Below the pieces are notes generated by a model. That model did not search any database and was not told the DNA's origin. It worked only from the letters and a program-made list of their open reading frames with translations. The position numbers and the translations under genes are program-made. A DNA stretch of 5,430 nt from an uncultured bacterium. Its GTDB lineage: Bacteria > Bacteroidota > Bacteroidia > Sphingobacteriales > Sphingobacteriaceae. The stretch is taken from the NCBI GenBank assembly GCA_903958995.1, contig CAJBVG010000232.1, positions 1 to 5,430 on the forward strand, given 5' to 3'. This document shows, one piece after another, positions 1-5,430 of this stretch (its first letter is position 1; every line of letters begins with the position of its first letter).

Positions 1-196
1 ACATCATTAATATTAATCCAATGGCTAATGGAATATTAGTGGTTCCACTCGAAAATGAATTAATGAATCCACTACTGGATGGGATAAAATACCCAATACT
101 TACACCTATGCCCATGGCTAAGAATATCCATAGGGTTAAATTTCGATCTAAAAATCCAAGCTTCTTTCGCTCTGCAACCGGTGCACAATGTTCCAT
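1..196 (-). CDS. acr3: ACR3-family arsenite efflux permease (N-terminal part, runs off the left edge)
   Basis: This is the start of an inner-membrane permease that exports arsenite, As(III), from the cytoplasm, driven by the proton motive force; such genes are also named arsB in some annotations. Translating the minus strand from the ATG at 196 gives 65 residues before the window ends. They match the family's N-terminus: a basic lead (ERKK, 9-12), the LDR-x-LTLW block (16-23), a first membrane helix rich in Gly (about 22-38, IFLAMGIGVSIGYF), and then SSGTTNIPLAIGLILMM (49-65), the start of the second helix. The GTTNIP-x-AIGLILMM stretch is highly characteristic of ACR3. The family is usually about 350 residues long, so roughly four fifths, including the conserved transport Cys, is outside the window. 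No in-frame ATG lies upstream before a TAA stop at about 228-230, so this start is well fixed. There is no clear Shine-Dalgarno sequence. A perfect inverted repeat sits 6 bases upstream. The unseen part could be intact or broken. Confidence 0.93.
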   Translation of the reverse strand, partial: MEHCAPVAERKKLGFLDRNLTLWIFLAMGIGVSIGYFIPSSSGFINSFSSGTTNIPLAIGLILMM

Positions 197-202
197 ATCA
201 AT

Positions 203-230
203 ATATTTATCGCAATTATACGATAAATAT
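203..230. promoter_or_regulatory. Perfect inverted repeat before acr3, probable ArsR-type operator
   Basis: Two perfectly complementary 10-base arms (ATATTTATCG at 203-212 and CGATAAATAT at 221-230) flank an 8-base spacer. Such AT-rich dyads with a central pair of CG steps are typical of sites bound by dimeric winged-helix repressors of the ArsR/SmtB family, which commonly control arsenite efflux genes and release DNA when As(III) binds. The site ends 6 bases before the acr3 ATG, so a bound dimer would block promoter clearance or initiation. It could instead form an RNA hairpin, but no U-tract follows it on the minus strand, so a terminator is unlikely. The regulator gene is not in the window; assigning it to ArsR is inferred from the neighbour. 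Confidence 0.62.
213..220 (-). promoter_or_regulatory. Candidate acr3 promoter -7/-10 element inside the inverted repeat
   Basis: Read on the minus strand, the spacer of the dyad is TATAATTG. It contains a perfect TATAAT and matches the Bacteroidota -7 consensus TAnnTTTG at all fixed positions but one. Transcription would start about 10 to 12 bases before the acr3 ATG. The upstream element is weak: the best match to the TTTG (-33) motif is TTTA about 22 bases upstream. The call rests mainly on the position within the operator-like repeat and before the gene. In DNA this AT-rich, such elements also occur by chance. Confidence 0.38.
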
Positions 231-301
231 TAGTTTGATTAATAAAATGAATAAATCTTTTAAAAAGATAACATTAAATTAACATATGGATTTAGGATGA
301 C

Positions 302-3300
302 TTATAATTTAAGTTTTAATTTTTTCTTATTTCGATACGCAAGAATACTAATTACAATAAAACTGAGAGATGTTATGTACACCCATGTTGGAATTGGAAT
401 TGGATCACCAGCTGCATAAGAATGTAAACCAGATAAATAATAATTTACACCAAAGTAAGTCATTACAATAGATGATAATCCGAATAAAGTAGCCACATTA
501 AACAAATAGATACCACTCATTTTTGGAATTATACGCATGTGTAAAATGAAAGCGTAAATTAAGATAGAAACGAGCGCCCATGTTTCTTTTGCATCCCATC
601 CCCAATAACGACCCCATGATTCATTTGCCCAAACACCACCTAAATAGGTTCCTATACTGAGCATTGCTATTCCTCCTATTAATGTAATTTCACTTAAGTA
701 GGTCATTTCAGTAATGTTTAATATCATCAATTCTTTATTTTTTTGATTGATAAACATCATTAATACTAAATTTATAAGTCCAATAATAGCTCCCAACATT
801 AAGAAGCCATAACTACCTGCTTCTAATGAAACGTGTATGGTTAACCAATAAGAGTTTAATACGGGTACCAGCGGAGTAATTTCGGGATCTAAGTAGCTTA
901 ACTTTGCAATAAGCAATACAGTCGATGCTAATATCAATGTAGCTGTTAGTCCGCCAATTGATTTCCGAGTAAACAATAAACCGGCCAAGGTAGTTGTCCA
1001 TGCGATATAAATAAGTGATTCGTAACCATTACTCCAAGGTGCTCTACCAGAAATATACCAACGAATTGCTAATCCAAAAGTATGTAATGCAAATCCAATA
1101 AATACGGCTATTAGCACTAATTTATAAACTTTCAATACACGTGCGTTAGGAGAAAAAACCGAAAGAAATAATAATATCAAAAGAAGTAAACCAACGAATA
1201 AATAGGCGAAAGCTAATCTCCCAAATATATCTAGCTTATTTAATAGTATTTCTAAATTTAGTTGAGTTTGTGAAGGAATAACAGAACTATTTTGAAGTTT
1301 TTGATAAGCTGCAAGTTCTACCAATAATTTGTTTGGTTCGCTGTAATTATTGGAGTGCATTGATTCGTGCAAAACACTCTCATAGTGACTAAAAAAGCTG
1401 TTAGCTAATTGAACACTTTCTTGGTTTGAGTTTTCATTATGATTGTGACTTTCGCTAGCAATCCAAGTATTATTAGGATCGTTAATAACAGGAATAACAC
1501 GAAATGCCGAACCACTAAAGATCATACCCATAATGTTAATACGCTCATCTACTTTTATCAGTTCTTTTTCAAGTTGACCTCTATCGACTGGCTTTTTATC
1601 GAATGCTTTTTTCACTTCTTCTTGCAAAAGATAATTCCCTTCATTAGTAAAAAAATCTTTGAAGGATAATTTAGCGTCTGTTTTTTTAAGTATTGATTTT
1701 GTAAAAGGACCAATTTTTATGAGTGGTACATTAAACCACTTTTCTTTAGCGGCAAACATACTTAGTATAACTTGGTCGGCATTGAAATCTAAATAGGATT
1801 CGCTACCTGAAATTTTACGTAACAATTCTCTATTTAAAGTATGCATAGGTTTCATCCTACCATTTACATCTTGAACAACTACTTCACTAAATAATTTTGC
1901 ATGTTCTATAGAAACAGATTCGATTGTTGGTGTAACTTCATTTTGAGCATTAATTGTAAACGAATACAGAAACATTGGGATGAAGAATAAATACATCTTC
2001 TTCATTCTAATATCTTTTAACAATTGAATAACTTGATAAAATCTAGTTTTCTTGCTAAAAAAAGTTAATAATAGTCCAAGCGTTAATAAAATATACCCAA
2101 TATAGGTTATCCAAGTTCCCCAGAAATCATGATTTACACTCAAGTAAGTACCTGTTTCATCTTGATCATAAGAGGATTGGAAAAAACGATATCCATCATA
2201 ATTTAAAATGGTATTCATGAAAATTCTATAATTAAAATTGGTATTGTTACGAGTATCTTGAACAGTAACTTCACTAGCATAAGAAGCAGCACTATTGGTA
2301 CCCGGATAACGATCCATAATAAAATCATTTAATCGAATAGAAAATGGAACTTCTAATGGTTTAGCACCATAAGCAACATAAAACTGTGTAGAATCAATAT
2401 TAAATAATACAGGTGAACCTTGCATACCTGTTTGACCTGTAACATATTGTTCAGAAATTTTACCATTCAAATTTATTTGCAATCGAATACCTAAAATACT
2501 TGTGCTTTCAATTTTAGCTTTTTCACTTATGATTTTAGATGCACCTCCTTTGAAATAATCACCAAATACAAAACGATTGGCCCCATTAGAATATAAAGAT
2601 TTAAGTTTAAGTGGAGTAGGTTTTTCTGATGGTGCAATGGTATCCAATTGTTGCGTTGCCATTGTCATTTGAGTGTACTCTTGGTCTGCTTTGAAAAAGA
2701 GTTCTTCACCAATACGTGTTATATTAAAGGCGTTTGGAATTGTATTCGTAGTGAAATTAAATATTTGTCCATTGATATTAATTTGTTCTCCCTCTTTCAC
2801 ATAATACTCTACACGACCTTCCATTCCAGCAATTACAATTTTCAATGTAGGTACTCCATTATCGATACGCTCAACAGATTGAACTGGATTAGGGATAACC
2901 TCTAAAACCTTAAAACTAACATTTGAAGAGCCTAAGAGGTATTCTTTTTGAAATGCATTACTTCCTAAAGATGAAAAAAGCACCTTCTCTGAAAATTCAT
3001 AACGATTATTGTTATCGATAACTTGAAATTGTAAATAATTTTCGGATGATAAAAAAGTATTAGCCGATTCACCCTCTCTAATGTGCATAATACCTTCAAA
3101 GCTAAAATACCTAGTAACTGCAGCACCTATTAGAATGACAATAAAAGAAAGATGAAACATTAACAATGTCCATTTCTTTTGTGGGATCATTCTAAACTTA
3201 ATAATATTGACTACTATCGAAATAGAAAACAAAAGTAGTAGCAATTCGAACCACCAGGTTTTAAATATTACTTTTTGAGCAGTACTTGTACCAAAATCAT

Positions 3301-3406
3301 TCTCTATGAATGTTGCCAAACCAATAAAGAAAGCAAATAGTAGAATATATATACCAGCAGCTCTAGAATTAAATAATGGCTTTAGTTTTTTTATAAATGT
3401 TTTCAT
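302..3406 (-). CDS. ccsBA: Fused ResB-CcsA cytochrome c synthase (CcsBA, System II)
   Basis: This inner-membrane enzyme exports haem and ligates it covalently to the Cys residues of CXXCH-type motifs in periplasmic apocytochromes c. It has 1034 residues; epsilonproteobacterial fusions are somewhat over 900. The ResB part has helices at about 17-34, 52-68 and 80-97, a large periplasmic domain (about 100-428) and a helix at 430-450. A further hydrophobic segment (469-485) leads into a periplasmic insert (486-728). The CcsA part (729-1034) has about eight helices and carries the WWD haem-handling motif, GVWANESWGRYWGWDAKETW at 924-943. The proposed haem ligands are all present: TM-His1 H85, P-His1 H858 (LTIHVS), TM-His2 H956 (ILHMR) and P-His2 H995 (GLHSYA). 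Their spacing (98 and 39 residues between the last three) agrees with Helicobacter CcsBA as I recall it. The ATG follows the lipoprotein stop by one base, suggesting translational coupling. The protein appears complete and functional. Whether it serves ordinary CXXCH or special CXXCK sites (NrfI type) cannot be read from the sequence. Confidence 0.96.
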   Translation of the reverse strand: MKTFIKKLKPLFNSRAAGIYILLFAFFIGLATFIENDFGTSTAQKVIFKTWWFELLLLLFSISIVVNIIKFRMIPQKKWTLLMFHLSFIVILIGAAVTRYFSFEGIMHIREGESANTFLSSENYLQFQVIDNNNRYEFSEKVLFSSLGSNAFQKEYLLGSSNVSFKVLEVIPNPVQSVERIDNGVPTLKIVIAGMEGRVEYYVKEGEQININGQIFNFTTNTIPNAFNITRIGEELFFKADQEYTQMTMATQQLDTIAPSEKPTPLKLKSLYSNGANRFVFGDYFKGGASKIISEKAKIESTSILGIRLQINLNGKISEQYVTGQTGMQGSPVLFNIDSTQFYVAYGAKPLEVPFSIRLNDFIMDRYPGTNSAASYASEVTVQDTRNNTNFNYRIFMNTILNYDGYRFFQSSYDQDETGTYLSVNHDFWGTWITYIGYILLTLGLLLTFFSKKTRFYQVIQLLKDIRMKKMYLFFIPMFLYSFTINAQNEVTPTIESVSIEHAKLFSEVVVQDVNGRMKPMHTLNRELLRKISGSESYLDFNADQVILSMFAAKEKWFNVPLIKIGPFTKSILKKTDAKLSFKDFFTNEGNYLLQEEVKKAFDKKPVDRGQLEKELIKVDERINIMGMIFSGSAFRVIPVINDPNNTWIASESHNHNENSNQESVQLANSFFSHYESVLHESMHSNNYSEPNKLLVELAAYQKLQNSSVIPSQTQLNLEILLNKLDIFGRLAFAYLFVGLLLLILLFLSVFSPNARVLKVYKLVLIAVFIGFALHTFGLAIRWYISGRAPWSNGYESLIYIAWTTTLAGLLFTRKSIGGLTATLILASTVLLIAKLSYLDPEITPLVPVLNSYWLTIHVSLEAGSYGFLMLGAIIGLINLVLMMFINQKNKELMILNITEMTYLSEITLIGGIAMLSIGTYLGGVWANESWGRYWGWDAKETWALVSILIYAFILHMRIIPKMSGIYLFNVATLFGLSSIVMTYFGVNYYLSGLHSYAAGDPIPIPTWVYITSLSFIVISILAYRNKKKLKLKL
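1943..2005 (-). other. Signal-peptide-like segment inside CcsBA (residues 468-488)
   Basis: Within the CcsBA reading frame, M468-K-K begins a segment with a basic start, a hydrophobic core (MYLFFIPMFLYSF) and an end in TINAQ. That is the form of a Bacteroidota secretory signal with cleavage after Ala487. It lies between the ResB part and the periplasmic insert before the CcsA helices. In the fused protein it most likely acts as a membrane segment that re-exports the chain. Its form suggests that the downstream half may descend from a once separate exported protein. No separate start site or ribosome binding site is evident, so it is not called as its own gene. Confidence 0.4.
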
Positions 3407-3407
3407 C

Positions 3408-4187
3408 TTATTTCTCTAACAATACAGCGTTTTCTAATATTATATCATATTGATACCCTGCACCAAAATCTTTATTTACAGTAAGTGTTCCTTTAAAAGT
3501 TACATTATGTCCAACAGGAATTGCTTTATCTGAAGTCACTACAAAATCGTAATCATCTTTACTCCCATCCTTTAAATGCATCCAATTTTTGTCCATTATA
3601 TTAGGATTAACTTTCACGCATTTACCAGATACTTGAATTGTTTTTCCTGCAAATTTTTTAGGATTTGAAACTCTTGCCGCAGTACGTACCGAGCCTGGTA
3701 TAACTATATTTTCAGAAACTATAGGTGCCTCATTGGTTTGCGCAGGCTCGTCAGTATTCATCTGTTCGCCATGGTTTGCAGGTAAAATTTTATTCACTAA
3801 GTAGAGTTTATCAAATACCCTATTGTACTCTAAACTTTCAAAGTTTGTTTTTAGTAATCCTCCAGTATAAACATATTGCTCACCTTTTTTAACTTCTTGC
3901 TTTAATGTAGCAATCCAAAATTCATCCGACTCATTTTCTACTACTTTTAAATAGATATATTTTTGTGTTGGCAATATTTCAATGATCTTAACAGTATGTA
4001 TATCGTTATTTATTTCATCTGTTGGGCTTGTATTAGCAGTGCCAGAGCCAAATACTTGCGATTGACTAACTACTTCAGTGTTTGCATCTGCGCTAGGCTT
4101 AATCTCTTTTGTTCTATTACATCCTATTACACCGAATAATGATGCAACTAATACTACTGTGGTTAATTTAATGATGGGTGATTTCAT
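3408..4187 (-). CDS. Lipoprotein with two OB-fold-like domains, the second NrfJ-like
   Basis: This is a 259-residue envelope lipoprotein of unknown biochemical role. Residues 1-22 form a signal peptide (basic start, hydrophobic core VVLVASLFGV) with a lipobox VIGC, so Cys23 would be lipidated. A low-complexity Ser/Thr/Asn/Glu linker follows (about 24-60). Domain 1 (about 62-136) has short beta-strands with IYLKVVENE, FWIATLK, a GEQYVYTGG turn and an N-x-F-E-S-x-E-YNRVFD segment. A second linker (about 137-163) leads to domain 2 (164-259), with SNPKKFAGKTIQVSGK, VNPNIMDKNWMHLKDGS and a late KDFGAGYQYDIILENA segment. From memory, both patterns recur in OB-fold-like proteins of anaerobes encoded beside multihaem cytochromes, including NrfJ. 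Cys190, the only Cys after the lipid site, has no pairing partner within the chain. Its stop is one base from ccsBA and its start 10 bases after the barrel gene, so all three are probably co-transcribed. The start is an ATG; the preceding ten bases are nearly all A/T with no Shine-Dalgarno. The lipoprotein call is firm, the domain call moderate, and the function unknown. Confidence 0.85.
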   Translation of the reverse strand: MKSPIIKLTTVVLVASLFGVIGCNRTKEIKPSADANTEVVSQSQVFGSGTANTSPTDEINNDIHTVKIIEILPTQKYIYLKVVENESDEFWIATLKQEVKKGEQYVYTGGLLKTNFESLEYNRVFDKLYLVNKILPANHGEQMNTDEPAQTNEAPIVSENIVIPGSVRTAARVSNPKKFAGKTIQVSGKCVKVNPNIMDKNWMHLKDGSKDDYDFVVTSDKAIPVGHNVTFKGTLTVNKDFGAGYQYDIILENAVLLEK

Positions 4188-4197
4188 AATTTTATAT

Positions 4198-5430
4198 TTA
4201 TTGTATTCTTCTTGATATACTAAAGTTTGTCCTATAATTTTTTTCTGTTCCTCGTGTGGAGTATTCGCTCATTACATGAAATGTATATAATTTACCACGA
4301 CTATAAGAAGCGTCGATTCCAAAGTCTTTCTGCAGTTCTACTGGTATTCCTTCATTTCTATATGCATAACTAATAATTCTATAATAGGTAGAAAGGTATA
4401 ATTTTTGATTAAATACATCTTTAGCATATCGAATAGAAAGTAATTTACTATTTAAATAGTCAGATGAATTTATATTACCATCAATATTAACATTTCCACC
4501 AATAATAGGAACATTATAGTAATACATATACCAATTATAATTCGAGGATGAATAGGCTCCATTGGTTTGAAATCGATTACTAAAGCTAATTCCTGAAGTT
4601 AAGTTCTTCGTTAACTTATAATTTACTCTAAAACGTAATCCTTGTCTGTTCACGTCATCAGATAAAAGCCTATCGATATCTGTAAACAAAAATGTTTCAT
4701 AATAAATTATATTTCTCCTTGAATCATACGACCCAATTAATGATAGCTTTTTAGACTGCTGATAAGTTAATGAATAAAAGATTGCAGTAGTTCGTGGGGA
4801 TACGCTTTTTACACCATTTACATTTTTAAATAAGTCCATCTCTAATGAACCAAACATATTAATCTTATCCGATAAACGATTGGTATGTTGTACATAAATA
4901 TACCTTCTATCTGTTATAAATTTATTTGTTTGTTCGATAACTCCGAAAATGGTTTCCGAGTAATTAAGTTCGTGATTTGTGCGAAAACCTACATAAGCAC
5001 CTGCTTGAAATAAACTAGTATTTAAGCTGTAATTTGTTAAATCTGGTCTACTTCCTAGTAGTCCACCCACAAAGAATCTTCTAAATTTATATTCAGATTG
5101 AACACCATCTATAGCACCTATAGAAGATAAGCTATTATTGATTTTTCTTCCAATGCTGATTGTAAGCTTTTTTGTAGGTTCGTATTTTAAAGACAAGTCG
5201 TATATTCTAAAGAATTTAGTTTGATAACCTGCTGGCAATTCCCTATTTATAAAATTTTCACGATAATTTATATAGGAATTCAAGCTCCATTTAGAATTAT
5301 TAATATGGTTTACATCCAGCTGAACTCTACCGTAAACACTAGTGTTTCGTAAATTATTAAGATTGGAGATGTTTGAATTTATACCCGTAGTTATTCTACC
5401 ACGAACATATTGATCATTCTCTTGTCTAGG
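4198..5430 (-). CDS. Probable outer-membrane beta-barrel protein (C-terminal part, start beyond the right edge)
   Basis: The frame is open from the right edge to the TAA at 4198, giving 410 visible residues with no start in view. The sequence shows alternating polar and hydrophobic/aromatic strands joined by short turns and longer Asn/Ser-rich loops, as in outer-membrane barrels. A recurring hairpin pattern of a basic Lys-Leu turn leading into a strand occurs at about 84-94 (YEPTKKLTISI), 185-194, 223-233 (YQQSKKLSLIG) and 271-281 (YKLTKNLTSGI). A segment at 94-130 (GRKIN, then SIGAIDGVQ, then GGLLGSRPD) resembles the GR-Q/K...DG...G-x-x-PD pattern I associate with porin-like proteins near anaerobic cytochrome genes, but I cannot name a family. 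The chain ends in SRRIQ, not the usual terminal Phe/Trp. A TTG at 5283 could be mistaken for a start; upstream codons read as barrel sequence, so it is internal. The stop lies 10 bases before the lipoprotein gene. The barrel call is moderately sure; the substrate is unknown. Confidence 0.78.
   Translation of the reverse strand, partial: PRQENDQYVRGRITTGINSNISNLNNLRNTSVYGRVQLDVNHINNSKWSLNSYINYRENFINRELPAGYQTKFFRIYDLSLKYEPTKKLTISIGRKINNSLSSIGAIDGVQSEYKFRRFFVGGLLGSRPDLTNYSLNTSLFQAGAYVGFRTNHELNYSETIFGVIEQTNKFITDRRYIYVQHTNRLSDKINMFGSLEMDLFKNVNGVKSVSPRTTAIFYSLTYQQSKKLSLIGSYDSRRNIIYYETFLFTDIDRLLSDDVNRQGLRFRVNYKLTKNLTSGISFSNRFQTNGAYSSSNYNWYMYYYNVPIIGGNVNIDGNINSSDYLNSKLLSIRYAKDVFNQKLYLSTYYRIISYAYRNEGIPVELQKDFGIDASYSRGKLYTFHVMSEYSTRGTEKNYRTNFSISRRIQ

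Noticed and set aside
203..230. The inverted repeat as a rho-independent terminator for ccsBA
   Set aside because: The stem is AT-rich with only two G/C pairs and is followed by ATTGATATGG on the minus strand, not a U-run. Its position before acr3 fits an operator better.
21..233. A 70-codon open frame on the plus strand
   Set aside because: It lies antisense to the acr3 start, whose minus-strand product matches the ACR3 family closely; the plus-strand product resembles nothing and spans the operator-like repeat.
255..269. A 15-base palindrome (ATCTTTT-A-AAAAGAT) in the ccsBA-acr3 gap, considered as a terminator or second operator
   Set aside because: It has almost no loop, is made almost wholly of A/T and has no following T-tract, so it would make a poor terminator. 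A/T palindromes of this size arise easily by chance here.
813..1001. A 62-codon minus-strand frame inside ccsBA
   Set aside because: It overlaps the CcsA part in another frame and lacks any domain or start signal.
1439..1669. A 76-codon open frame on the plus strand
   Set aside because: It is antisense to the periplasmic insert of ccsBA, a complete gene; its product has no recognisable features.
2648..2905. An 85-codon open frame on the plus strand
   Set aside because: It is antisense to the ResB domain of ccsBA; long chance frames are common opposite AT-rich genes.

Overview
The window is AT-rich DNA, and every gene I can support lies on the minus strand. The Bacteroidota are the likely source. 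The codon use is AT-rich, none of the starts has a clear Shine-Dalgarno sequence, one internal segment resembles a Bacteroidota-style signal peptide ending in Ala-Gln, and the cytochrome c synthase is a fused ResB-CcsA protein, a form common in that phylum and in Campylobacterota. I cannot name a genus.

In transcription order (right to left) there are four genes. (1) 5430..4198 is the C-terminal 410 residues of a probable outer-membrane beta-barrel protein whose start lies outside the window. (2) 4187..3408 encodes a lipoprotein with two small beta-rich, OB-fold-like domains; the second resembles NrfJ-type proteins found near c-type cytochrome genes. (3) 3406..302 encodes a complete 1034-residue CcsBA (ResB-CcsA fusion, System II cytochrome c synthase). 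All four haem-ligand histidines and the WWD haem-handling motif are present. (4) 196..1 is the first 65 codons of an ACR3-family arsenite efflux permease, which runs off the left edge.

Genes 1 to 3 are separated by 10 and 1 bases, so they look like the distal part of one operon for making and housing periplasmic or outer-membrane c-type cytochromes. The cytochromes themselves would be expected to the right of the window. A 105-base gap (197..301) separates this block from acr3. It contains a perfect 10+10 base inverted repeat, placed right before the acr3 start and enclosing a -7/-10-like element. This is what an ArsR-type operator overlapping a promoter would look like. The acr3 gene is therefore probably the start of a separate, metalloid-controlled unit.

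I do not see strong evidence for a wholly new system. The points most worth checking are the barrel/NrfJ-like lipoprotein/CcsBA cassette, the acr3 operator, and an internal signal-peptide-like segment and histidine-rich loop in CcsBA. No RNA genes, insertion sequences or CRISPR arrays were seen.
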